DNA of 46,532 nt from Asaia bogorensis (GTDB taxonomy: Bacteria; Pseudomonadota; Alphaproteobacteria; Reyranellales; Reyranellaceae), in assembly GCA_945889625.1 (NCBI GenBank), contig CAMDCE010000040.1:1-46532 (forward strand). Direction: 5' to 3'. Positions 1 to 7,667 of the stretch are shown here, piece by piece. Numbering within the stretch: position 1 is the first letter of the stretch; each line of letters starts with the position of its first letter. Under the pieces are notes generated by a model. The model was not told where the DNA came from and did not search any database. It saw only the letters and a program-made list of their open reading frames with translations. A program made the position numbers and the translations under genes.

Positions 1-22
1 CGTCTTCTCATGAATCATGATC

Positions 23-40
23 GCGCCACTGGAGTGGCGC
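23..40. repeat. 18-bp perfect palindrome
   Basis: GCGCCACT-GG-AGTGGCGC is a perfect dyad just past the stop of the leftmost permease gene. On the minus strand it could act as a stem, but no T run follows, so it is a poor intrinsic terminator. The same 20-nt core (GCGCGCCACTCCAGTGGCGC) recurs at 31967-31986, so it is better read as a dispersed palindromic repeat. The rest of positions 1-49 shows no gene. Confidence 0.6.
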
Positions 41-49
41 GCCTCCAGC

Positions 50-697
50 CTAGGCGCTCGCCTCGTCGCTCGCCACCGCGGCGCGGCCGAGGCGGCGCTG
101 GAACCAGCTCATGAGGGCGAACCCGGCCTGCAGCGGGATGCCGAACAGCACGATGCCCAAGGCAAACAGCACGAGCCGGTCGTCGAACGCCGGAAGCTGC
201 TCGGCCTGGCGCAGGATCACGGTGATGCCCTCGGTGACGCCGATCGCCGCACCTGCGCTCGACGACATGACCAGAACGAAGAAGGCGCGCGTGACGTTGG
301 GCAGGAACAGCAGCGCGCCCAGCCGCGAACCCCGGTGGAGCTGGCGCATCGCCTCGACGCCCGAATCGGCGATGTAGGCGGCCGAATAGGGCACCAGCGA
401 CAGCGCCACCGTCATGACGCCCGACAGAGCCAGGGGCACGCCGAACAAAGTCGCATCCCGCGGGATGGTGTTCAGCAGGAAGAACATGACGACGAAGGTC
501 GGCGCCGCCCGCATCAGCGCAACGGCCGAGGCCGCGGCGCCGCCCGTCGCGCCGCCGGCACAGCGGCCGAATGCCAGCAGCAGGCCGATCGCCAGACCGA
601 CGGCCAGCGCGATCGCGGCGATCTGGAAATTCACCGCCATGCCGGCCAGGAACAGCGGCAGGAAGCCGGACGAAAGCTGCTCGATCAAGGGCGCCAT
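50..697 (-). CDS. ABC transporter permease (polar amino acid type)
   Basis: A 215-residue integral membrane protein starting MAPLIEQLSSG, with several hydrophobic segments and an EAA-type loop around residues 114-133 (EAMRQLHRGSRLGALLFLP), as in HisM/GlnP-family permeases. It should form the transmembrane channel with the permease half of the upstream gene. The ATG at 697 overlaps the 3' end of that gene by 13 bases, which implies translational coupling. An in-frame reading runs much further upstream, but only this part has permease character. No ATP-binding subunit follows before the window edge 49 bases on. Family call is firm; the substrate is unknown. Confidence 0.85.
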   Translation of the reverse strand: MAPLIEQLSSGFLPLFLAGMAVNFQIAAIALAVGLAIGLLLAFGRCAGGATGGAAASAVALMRAAPTFVVMFFLLNTIPRDATLFGVPLALSGVMTVALSLVPYSAAYIADSGVEAMRQLHRGSRLGALLFLPNVTRAFFVLVMSSSAGAAIGVTEGITVILRQAEQLPAFDDRLVLFALGIVLFGIPLQAGFALMSWFQRRLGRAAVASDEASA

Positions 698-2397
698 GCC
701 GGCACCTGCTCCGCCGCCTGGCGGCGCTCGAGGAACAGCCGGAGCTTGCCGCACAGCCAGACGACGACCATCACCACCGCGGTGTAGAAGACCAGCAGCA
801 GCGTGTAGGTCGTGGCGCGGCCGCTCGAGAACGAGGTGATGTCGGTCAGCGTGCTCAAGAGCTCGGGCGCGCCGATGAAGCTGGCGATCGGCGTGCCTTT
901 GGCGGCGTTGACCAGGAAGGCCACGATCTGCGTCGCCGAACGGCCGAGGGCTGCGAGGAAGCGGTCGAAGCCGGCCCGCACCGCCGCCCCCGGCTCGGCG
1001 CGCAGGCTCACCACCGCCTCGGAAATCGCCTGGCCGGCATTGGCGCCGTTGCTGAGGCCGAGCGCCAGGATCGCGGCGCCGATCGCCACGGCGTCGGAGA
1101 ACGGGAACACGGCCTGGGCGACGGCCGCGGCGATGACCAGCGTGAGCACGATCGGCGAAGACTGCAGAGCGACCGTGACGCAGCGCGCCGGCCAGCACAG
1201 GAGCGCCGAGCGCGAGCCCATCGCGGCGCCGAACAGCACGGCGAAGGCCAGGGTCGCCGACAGCGCGCCGGCGATCAGGATCAGCGAATTGACGACACCC
1301 TGCTTGAACATCGACCAGGCCGGCGCCGTCTTCAGCATCGGCAGCGCGAGGTCGATGCCCGTCCACGCTTCGAACCAGTCCTCGAACGAGGACACGGTCC
1401 TGGCAAAAGCGGTCGGCTGCAGCGTGGTGTTGAGCGCGGCCAGCACGCAGGCCGGGTTGGCGCTCCCGCTGGCGCTTGCGGTGGCGGTGGCGGTGTTGCA
1501 CTCGGCCCGTCGCCACACCGCCTGCTGCTCGCGGAGAAAGCCCGTGCCGATGCGGTTCTTGCGCCCAAGATCGAGGAAGAGGCCGTCGCGATGGAAGATC
1601 TGGCTCAGCAGGTCGAGCGCGCGGCCGAGCTCGGCGCTGCCCTGGCGCGCCACCGCCATGCCCCACGGCACCTGGGCGAATCCGAACTTCTGGAAGTAGC
1701 GTTCGGAGAACGCCGGATCGGTGAAGTAGTAGGCGAAGAAGCTGTCGTCCTGGGCGGCCAGCGTGCAGGTCTCGTCCTTGAGGCGGTCGGGCAGCACGCC
1801 CGCCTCGTCGAACAGCATGAGACGCGCGCCGCCGGCCACCAGCTCGGCGTTCGACAGGTTGCCGATGGTCACGCACACCGTGCGGCCCGGCAGGTCGGTC
1901 GCGTTCGCCACCGCGAGCGCGCGCGGCCCGACCACGGTCGTCTCCGACCGGTAGTAGTGCGGAAGGATGAAGCGTGCCTGGCCGTCGCGCTGGGTGTTGT
2001 GTCCCATGGTCGCGATCACCAGGTCGATGCGATCCTCGGCGAGCAGCGGGATGCGGCTCGCGGCGTTGACCCTGGTGAAGTCGACCTCGACGCCGAGCCT
2101 GGCCGCGATGGCGCGCGCGAGGTCGGGCTCGTAGCCCAGGCGCTGGTCGCCCTCGCGCGTGCCGAACAGCGGATAGAACTCCCGCACGCCGATGCGGATG
2201 CGTCCGCCGCAGAGGATTTTTTTCAGGCGGTCGGCGCCGGGCTTGCCGCAGCCGGCCCGCGCCTCCTGCAGCAGGCGGGCGAGGGCCGCATCAGGGCTCT
2301 GGCTGTCCTGGGCCGCGGCGGGAAAGGCGGCGAGCAGGCCCAGCACGGCGCAGGCCACGGCACACATCAGGACGGCCGGAAAAAGCCGTACCGGCAT
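685..2397 (-). CDS. Fused substrate-binding protein/permease of an amino-acid-type ABC transporter
   Basis: A 570-residue two-part protein. Residues 1-30 are a signal peptide (ends AFPAAAQ). Residues about 60-300 resemble a family 3 periplasmic solute-binding domain (GGRIRIGVREFYPLFG, then LGYEPDLARAIAARLGVEVDF). A low-complexity Thr/Ala/Ser stretch follows, and about residues 340-560 are a multi-span permease domain. The ATG at 2397 lies one base past the stop of the methyltransferase gene; a longer in-frame start would be inside that gene and lacks the signal peptide. Fused binding-protein/permease chains are well known in Gram-positive glutamine systems and unusual here. The ligand cannot be told from sequence; amino acids are the family's usual substrates. 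Confidence 0.85.
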   Translation of the reverse strand: MPVRLFPAVLMCAVACAVLGLLAAFPAAAQDSQSPDAALARLLQEARAGCGKPGADRLKKILCGGRIRIGVREFYPLFGTREGDQRLGYEPDLARAIAARLGVEVDFTRVNAASRIPLLAEDRIDLVIATMGHNTQRDGQARFILPHYYRSETTVVGPRALAVANATDLPGRTVCVTIGNLSNAELVAGGARLMLFDEAGVLPDRLKDETCTLAAQDDSFFAYYFTDPAFSERYFQKFGFAQVPWGMAVARQGSAELGRALDLLSQIFHRDGLFLDLGRKNRIGTGFLREQQAVWRRAECNTATATASASGSANPACVLAALNTTLQPTAFARTVSSFEDWFEAWTGIDLALPMLKTAPAWSMFKQGVVNSLILIAGALSATLAFAVLFGAAMGSRSALLCWPARCVTVALQSSPIVLTLVIAAAVAQAVFPFSDAVAIGAAILALGLSNGANAGQAISEAVVSLRAEPGAAVRAGFDRFLAALGRSATQIVAFLVNAAKGTPIASFIGAPELLSTLTDITSFSSGRATTYTLLLVFYTAVVMVVVWLCGKLRLFLERRQAAEQVPAWRP

Positions 2398-2398
2398 C

Positions 2399-3106
2399 TC
2401 AGCCCAGGGTCCCGGGCGCACCGATTTCGACGATGTGCATCTCGGCGAATGCATAGGGACCATAGCGATGGATGGTCCGGCCCTGCTCGGCGCTGAGCAC
2501 GCCGGCGGTCATCCACGACAGCTTCTCGAGCGGAATATGGACCAGGACGGTGAACGCGACGCGGAGCGCCAGGCCATGCTGGCTGGCGATCTCGCGCGAC
2601 CGCTCGAGGCCCACGAAGGCGTTGTGCGCGATGACGGCGAGGCCACCCGCGGCGAGATGGACGGGCAGCCCCTCGATGAAGGGATCGAGCAGCCAGCGCC
2701 CGTCGGCGCCGCCGGAGCTCCAGCTCGGCAGGCGACCGGCGATCTCGTGGGGCTCCATCGGGAAGTGGGGCAGGTTGGCCACGATCAGGTCGAAACGGCG
2801 GCCGGCCACCGGCAGCCACATGTCGCCGCGATGGAGCTGGGCGGTGTCGCCGTGGCCGACCTGGTCGAGCAGCAGGGAACTGGCTTCGATCGCCTCTTGC
2901 TCGATGTCGACGCCGCACAGCGAGGCGGCACCCAGGGAGCCCAAGGCGGCGAGAACGACGCCACTGCCCGAGCCAATCTCGAGCACGCTGGCACCGCGCA
3001 CGCGGCTGGCCTGACCCAGCAGTACCTGGATGAGCGCCGCAGTATATTCACTGGGACGCAGGGCCGCGACCGCAGCACTGTACGGCAGGCTGGGGCCGTC
3101 CATCAT
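2399..3106 (-). CDS. SAM-dependent methyltransferase, PrmC/HemK-like fold
   Basis: A 235-residue class I methyltransferase. Motif I is VLEIGSGSGVVLAALG (about 40-55), with an acidic residue closing strand 2 (VDIEQEAIEASS). The catalytic-loop position reads ANLPHF, a variant of the NPPY motif of enzymes that methylate amide or ring nitrogens. The first ATG overlaps the stop of the upstream cyclase gene in an ATGA junction, and the downstream ABC gene begins one base after its stop, so the genes are probably read as one unit. The substrate is unknown; protein glutamine, nucleic acid base and small molecule are all possible. Confidence 0.75.
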   Translation of the reverse strand: MMDGPSLPYSAAVAALRPSEYTAALIQVLLGQASRVRGASVLEIGSGSGVVLAALGSLGAASLCGVDIEQEAIEASSLLLDQVGHGDTAQLHRGDMWLPVAGRRFDLIVANLPHFPMEPHEIAGRLPSWSSGGADGRWLLDPFIEGLPVHLAAGGLAVIAHNAFVGLERSREIASQHGLALRVAFTVLVHIPLEKLSWMTAGVLSAEQGRTIHRYGPYAFAEMHIVEIGAPGTLG

Positions 3107-5181
3107 GCGGCGACGAGCCGTTTGACGAGTTCCGAGGAGACCGCGTCGTCGGGGAATTCTGTCAGGACCTTCCTGTAGCGCTCGAGCGCCAGGCCGGCGT
3201 CCTCGCGGATCAGCGCCTCGTAGGCCGAGCGCGTGAGCTTGATGAGACGCAGCGCCTCCGCGCAGGGTTCGAGTTCGGGGCCGGCGCCATAGACGCCGAC
3301 CAGCTCATAGACGGCGATCTTGCCGCGGCGGCCCTTCACGGCAACATCGTCGATCGGCCGCACGCAGAGGCGCTCGCCCGCTTCCTTGAAGACGCTGTGG
3401 CTGATGCAGATGCGGGTCTGGAATTCCTTGTTCAGGCCTTCGAGGCGGGCCGCGATATTCACGCCGTCGCCCATCACCGTGTAGCTCATGCGTTCCCTGG
3501 AGCCGATATTGCCGACCAGGACAGCGTCGCAATGGATGCCGATGCGCACGTTGAACGGCTTCAGCCCCTTCTCGACCCATTGCGCATTCAGCTCCGCCAT
3601 GCCGCGCTGGATGCGCAGCGCCGCCACGCAGGCACGCCAGGCATGATCCTCGAGCAGCGCCGGCGCGCCCCAGAAGGCCATCACGCCGTCGCCGATGAAC
3701 TTGTCGATCGTGCCGTGCTCCTGGTTGACGGCGTGGGTGACGACCTGCAGGTAGGCCGAAACCCGCAGCAGCAGGTCCTGCGAGGGAACTTCCTCCGACA
3801 GCGTCGAGAAGGCCTCGAGGTCGGAGAAGAAGATCGTCAGGAACCGGCTGTGCCCGCCCAGCTCCAGCTTCTGGTCCGACTCGAGAAGCTGCTTCACCAG
3901 GCTTACCGGTACGAAGGCCGCGAACGACTTGATCGCCGTGTCGAGCTGATCGATCGCCCGCGACAGCACCGAGATCTCGCGGATCGGCGAGTTCTGGCCC
4001 GGCAGGCTCTCGCCCTCGAGCTGCTGGATGCGGTTGACCTTGAGCGCCAGCTTCTCGAGCGGCGCCGCCACGACGCCGGTCAGGTAATAGATCACCAGGA
4101 TCTGGACCAGCGTGGCGATCGCACCGAACAGCAACAGACGATCGTTGTTGCGCTGGAACATCCGCGTGAAATCGTCGAGCGGCGTGATGATGAAGAGCTG
4201 CCACCGCTTGCCGAAGCTTCGCGGCAGGGTCGACAGGCTGGCGATGTAGTCCGTGCCGCCGTGACTGAAGAAGTACGGCTTGTGCTCCTGGCGGGGATAC
4301 TTCCCGAAGGCGACCGCCGGCAGGTCGTTGTCGAGCTGGGTGATGTGCTGCAGATCGAGACGGCCGTTGTCGTTGACGTAGGTCTTCGCCAGGTTGGAAT
4401 TGGCGACGACCCGGCCCTGGTGGTCGAGGATGTAGCTATGCGTCCGCGGACTGATCTTGCGCTCGGCGAGATACTCCGAGACGCCCTCCAGCGTGAGGTC
4501 GGCGGTGACCACGCCCAGCACCTTGCCGTCGGCCTGGAACGGCGAGGTGACGGTGATGCCGATCAACCCGAGGATGGCGAAGACGTCGGGATCGGAGATG
4601 CTCGTCGTGCCGGCCGTGAGCGCGCTGCGGTACCAGAAGCGCGCCCTCGGGTCGTAGGTCGACGGCTGCTCCGACGTCCCCAGCACCTTGCCGTCGGCGT
4701 CGAGATACTGGTAGCGATCGATCCGGCCCGCCGTCCTGGAATCGAAGACCCAGCGATAGGCGAAGCGTGAGCCGGCGGGCGGCAGCTTGTCCTGGAGCTG
4801 GACGCCCGGATCGATGCGGCGGACCTGGCGAAAGGAGCCGTCATTCAGCCCGGCGTAGACGGCGACGATCTTGTCGCTGTGCCTGAGAATGCTGAACATG
4901 TATTTCAGCGAGCGGTCGTCGAAGAAGAAATCCGGCTGGTCATTGCCGAGCGCCGCCGCGGTCCTGATCAGCGACTTGATCGGCTCGAAGTCGCTCTGGA
5001 TGTTCTCGATGGCGTCGACGCGGAAGCGTTCGACCAGTTCGGCGGCGTTCGACCGGGCGAGGTTGTCGTTCGACAGATAATTGACCGCGATGATCGTCGA
5101 GAGAACCGGCACTGTCAGAAGGATGAAAAGGGTCAGGATGCTGGGCTTCAGCCGCAGCTTGCGCTTGAAGAGAAATGTCAT
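3103..5181 (-). CDS. Membrane adenylate/guanylate cyclase with Cache sensor domain
   Basis: A 692-residue class III nucleotide cyclase. It has a membrane segment at about 14-34, a large extracytoplasmic dCache-type sensor (about 40-335, including YILDHQGRVVANSN), a second membrane segment (about 347-370), a HAMP-like linker, and a catalytic domain from about 445. Metal-binding aspartates are D454 (FFSDLEAF) and D498 (FIGDGVMAFWG); K494 sits where adenine is usually read, and VNIAARLE carries the transition-state Asn and Arg. This favours cAMP production, but guanylate activity cannot be ruled out. It heads an overlapping run with the methyltransferase and ABC genes, hinting that an extracellular signal and solute uptake are linked. 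No strong ribosome-binding site precedes the ATG. Confidence 0.9.
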   Translation of the reverse strand: MTFLFKRKLRLKPSILTLFILLTVPVLSTIIAVNYLSNDNLARSNAAELVERFRVDAIENIQSDFEPIKSLIRTAAALGNDQPDFFFDDRSLKYMFSILRHSDKIVAVYAGLNDGSFRQVRRIDPGVQLQDKLPPAGSRFAYRWVFDSRTAGRIDRYQYLDADGKVLGTSEQPSTYDPRARFWYRSALTAGTTSISDPDVFAILGLIGITVTSPFQADGKVLGVVTADLTLEGVSEYLAERKISPRTHSYILDHQGRVVANSNLAKTYVNDNGRLDLQHITQLDNDLPAVAFGKYPRQEHKPYFFSHGGTDYIASLSTLPRSFGKRWQLFIITPLDDFTRMFQRNNDRLLLFGAIATLVQILVIYYLTGVVAAPLEKLALKVNRIQQLEGESLPGQNSPIREISVLSRAIDQLDTAIKSFAAFVPVSLVKQLLESDQKLELGGHSRFLTIFFSDLEAFSTLSEEVPSQDLLLRVSAYLQVVTHAVNQEHGTIDKFIGDGVMAFWGAPALLEDHAWRACVAALRIQRGMAELNAQWVEKGLKPFNVRIGIHCDAVLVGNIGSRERMSYTVMGDGVNIAARLEGLNKEFQTRICISHSVFKEAGERLCVRPIDDVAVKGRRGKIAVYELVGVYGAGPELEPCAEALRLIKLTRSAYEALIREDAGLALERYRKVLTEFPDDAVSSELVKRLVAA

Positions 5182-5274
5182 ATGCGGGCTGCGTCAGGCA
5201 TTGCCGATCATCGACTGCAAAAAGTTATGGTACAGCAACGCCGATTCAGTGTCCACGCAGCGGGCCTGGCCCGC

Positions 5275-6663
5275 CTAGAGCGGCGGACGCTTGAGATGCC
5301 AGTCGGTCGCCTGCTGATAGGCATGGCCGGCGGCGAGGATGTCGGATTCGCCGAAGGCGCGGCCGACGATCTGGAAGCCGACCGGGACGCCCTCGCGCGT
5401 CATGCCGCCCGGCAGGGTGAGTGTCGGGTGGCCGCTCATGTCGAAGGGCGCGGTATAGCGCAGGCGCGCCGCGATGGTTTCGGGCGTGCGTCCCGCCGCC
5501 ATCGCCGCAAGCGACGGCGTCGCCACGCCCATCACCGGCATCAGCAGGAGATCGACCGACGCCAGCAGCCGGTCGATCTCGCCCTTCACGCGCGCGCGCA
5601 GGAGCTGCAGACGGCCGAGATCGAGCGCGGCCAGGCTGCGACCGAGATCGATCAGGGCGGCGAACTCGGGTCCGTATTCAGTCCGCCGCGAGGGAAAGGT
5701 CGCCTCATGGGCGAGCGCCGTCTCGACGCCGCAGAGCGGCAACCACTTGAGCGCCGCCTCGTCGAGTTCCGGCAGAACGACGTCGACCAATGTCGCGCCT
5801 GCCTTCTTGAGTTCTGTTACGGCACCGTCAAAGGCGCGCTGCGAATCGGCATCCATGCCGATCAGGTTGGCCGGCACGCCGAGCCGCCTGCCCTTCACGC
5901 CGCCACCGAGTGCCGCGGCATAGTCGGGCACGGGCTGCGGCGCGGCGGTCGGATCGTCGGGGTCGGCACCGGCGATCACACCCAGGACAAGGGCTGCATC
6001 GAGTGCGCTCCGGCACATCGGGCCGACATGATCGAGCGACTCGGCCAGCGCGAAGACACCGGCGCGGCTCACCCTGCCCCAGGTCGGCTTCAGCCCGGAG
6101 AGACCGTTCATGGTCGAGGGGAAGCGGATCGACCCGCCGGTATCTGAACCCAGCGACGCAAAGCACAGGCCGGCCGCCGTCGCCACGCCCGAGCCCGACG
6201 ACGACACGCCGGGCCAGTAGGCCGCGTTCCAGGGGTTCACCGGCGGCGTGATCTCGGGGTGGTGGACCCCGTAGGCGCCCTCGGTCATCTGCAGCTTGCC
6301 CAGGATCACCGCGCCCGCCGCCTTCAGCCGCGCCACAACGGTGGCGTCTTTGGTCGGTACGTTGGCGCGATGGATCGCCATGCCGGCGGCGGTCGCAACG
6401 CCCGCGGTGTTGCAGAGGTCCTTCACGGCGATCGGCACGCCGTGCAGCGCGCCCAGCGAATTGCCCGCCGCGGTCTCGGCATCGAGCCGTGCCGCATCGG
6501 CCAGCGCCCGCTCGGCGGTGACGGTGGCGTAAGCCTTGAGCCGGGGATCGACCTTGGCGATGCGATCGAGGATCGTCCTGGTCGCCTCGACGGACGTGAG
6601 CTTGCGCGCCTTCAGGCGCCGCGCGACCTCGTCGAGCGACAGGTAGTGCAGATCGGCGGCCAT
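5275..6663 (-). CDS. Amidase (amidase signature family)
   Basis: A 462-residue amidase-signature hydrolase. The Ser-cisSer-Lys triad is visible: K81 in VPIAVKDLCN, the serine cluster 154-156 in PGVSSSGSG, and the nucleophile S178 in DTGGSIRFP. Length and motifs fit enzymes that hydrolyse small amides or act like GatA; the missing GatB/GatC neighbours and divergent C-terminus argue against tRNA amidation. A good ribosome-binding site (GAGGGGAGAG) precedes the ATG. It lies 10 bases after an acetyltransferase gene, probably the same transcript. The substrate is unknown. Confidence 0.88.
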   Translation of the reverse strand: MAADLHYLSLDEVARRLKARKLTSVEATRTILDRIAKVDPRLKAYATVTAERALADAARLDAETAAGNSLGALHGVPIAVKDLCNTAGVATAAGMAIHRANVPTKDATVVARLKAAGAVILGKLQMTEGAYGVHHPEITPPVNPWNAAYWPGVSSSGSGVATAAGLCFASLGSDTGGSIRFPSTMNGLSGLKPTWGRVSRAGVFALAESLDHVGPMCRSALDAALVLGVIAGADPDDPTAAPQPVPDYAAALGGGVKGRRLGVPANLIGMDADSQRAFDGAVTELKKAGATLVDVVLPELDEAALKWLPLCGVETALAHEATFPSRRTEYGPEFAALIDLGRSLAALDLGRLQLLRARVKGEIDRLLASVDLLLMPVMGVATPSLAAMAAGRTPETIAARLRYTAPFDMSGHPTLTLPGGMTREGVPVGFQIVGRAFGESDILAAGHAYQQATDWHLKRPPL

Positions 6664-6673
6664 GGCTCTCCCC

Positions 6674-7132
6674 TCACAGAATCTTGTCCATCACCTGGAT
6701 ATGTTCGCCGCGATAGGCGCGCCGCTCAAGGGCCTGCCAGCCGAGCCCGGCATAGAGCCGGGAGGACGACACGGTGAAGAGATAGAGCCGGGAGTAGCCA
6801 AAGCGCCGCGCCGCGTCTTCGACGGTGCGCACCAGCGCCGACGCGATGCCCTTCTTCCGATGGGCCGGCGGCACGAAGACGCTGGCCAGCCACGGGTTGC
6901 GCGGGTCGCCTTCGAGATCGTCGAATAGGAGAGAAGCGGTGCCGATCAGGCTGCCGTCGTCATCGAGAGCGACGAACGCGACCGGCACGCGATCGACGTT
7001 CATCTTCGCCCGGATCCGGGCCGTCCGCTGCGCGAGCGTCTCGCCCGGATTGAGATGGCCCCACTCGGCGAATCCCCAGGCCGCCACTTGCGGGGCGAGG
7101 TCCGGGCGCTCGACGAGTGGGACGATCTTCAA
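6674..7132 (-). CDS. GNAT family N-acetyltransferase
   Basis: A 152-residue GNAT protein. The acetyl-CoA-binding motif A is VPPAHRKKGIASALV (about 89-103), preceded by the beta strand ASVFV, and the C-terminal LYLFTVSSSRLYAGLGWQ matches the usual motif B region. It acetylates an amine of unknown identity in the cytoplasm. The gene is directly upstream of the amidase with a 10-base gap, which suggests co-expression. A long inverted repeat lies immediately upstream. Confidence 0.85.
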   Translation of the reverse strand: MKIVPLVERPDLAPQVAAWGFAEWGHLNPGETLAQRTARIRAKMNVDRVPVAFVALDDDGSLIGTASLLFDDLEGDPRNPWLASVFVPPAHRKKGIASALVRTVEDAARRFGYSRLYLFTVSSSRLYAGLGWQALERRAYRGEHIQVMDKIL

Positions 7133-7140
7133 GCGGTTAC

Positions 7141-7238
7141 AGCGCGATGACTTTTGCTTCAGCCGTCGGCCCGGTTCCCGCAGCGAAGCGGTGCACGAGC
7201 CGGGCCGACGGCGTGACTCGAGTGAAAGTCATCGCGCT
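7141..7238. repeat. Long imperfect inverted repeat between csp and the GNAT gene
   Basis: The outer arms AGCGCGATGACTTT (7141-7154) and AAAGTCATCGCGCT (7225-7238) are perfect complements. Inside them, GCCGTCGGCCCGG and CCGGGCCGACGGC pair again. The 98-bp unit can fold into one long hairpin that starts right at the stop codon of the cold-shock gene. It could terminate that transcript or be a MITE-like repeat; no T run follows the stem. Confidence 0.65.
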
Positions 7239-7445
7239 TTAGCCGTCCGCCTTGAGGTTCACGGCCGCCGAACGGCCGCGCTCGCTGGCGATCTCGTAGC
7301 TGACCTTCTGGCCTTCGTTGAGGCCGTTCATGCCCGAACCCTCGACCGCGCTGATATGAACGAACACGTCCTTGCCGCCGTCGCTCGGCTGAATGAAACC
7401 GAAACCCTTGGTGGCGTTGAACCACTTGACCGTACCTGTAGCCAT
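7239..7445 (-). CDS. Cold-shock domain protein (CspA family)
   Basis: A 68-residue single cold-shock domain protein. Both RNA-binding motifs are present: KGFGFIQ (RNP1) and VFVHIS (RNP2), after the typical start [10 protein letters not shown]. It binds single-stranded RNA or DNA and melts mRNA structure. A strong ribosome-binding site (GAGGAGAG) precedes the ATG; a longer reading upstream has no domain match. The 222 bases between this start and the end of the dehydratase gene hold its leader and promoter. A TTGACT box reads on the minus strand at 7637-7642, but I see no well-spaced -10. Confidence 0.95.
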   Translation of the reverse strand: MATGTVKWFNATKGFGFIQPSDGGKDVFVHISAVEGSGMNGLNEGQKVSYEIASERGRSAAVNLKADG

Positions 7446-7667
7446 CTCTCTCTCCTCGGCTGTTGGATCGAGTACACACAAAAACGCGCAGACGGCGCGC
7501 CTTCTGCAGCGATTTGCGACGACTCGTGGAATTGGGGGCAGCTCTTTGGAATCGTCCGAAGCCGGTGGGCTGGGCCGCCAAGGCAAGGCCAAGTTCGCAA
7601 GTCGTAACGCCGCATCGGGATAGCTAACGGTTTGCCAGTCAAGTTGGTTGCCCGCGATCGCTTCAAT

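Noticed and set aside
50..1876. 608-residue minus-strand reading covering both ABC genes
   Set aside because: Only its last 215 residues have permease character; the rest is an out-of-frame reading of the fused binding protein/permease gene, rich in Arg and Gly without family sense.
571..2496. 641-residue plus-strand open frame
   Set aside because: Antisense to the ABC genes, Arg/Gln/Ala-rich and without motifs; a high-GC shadow.
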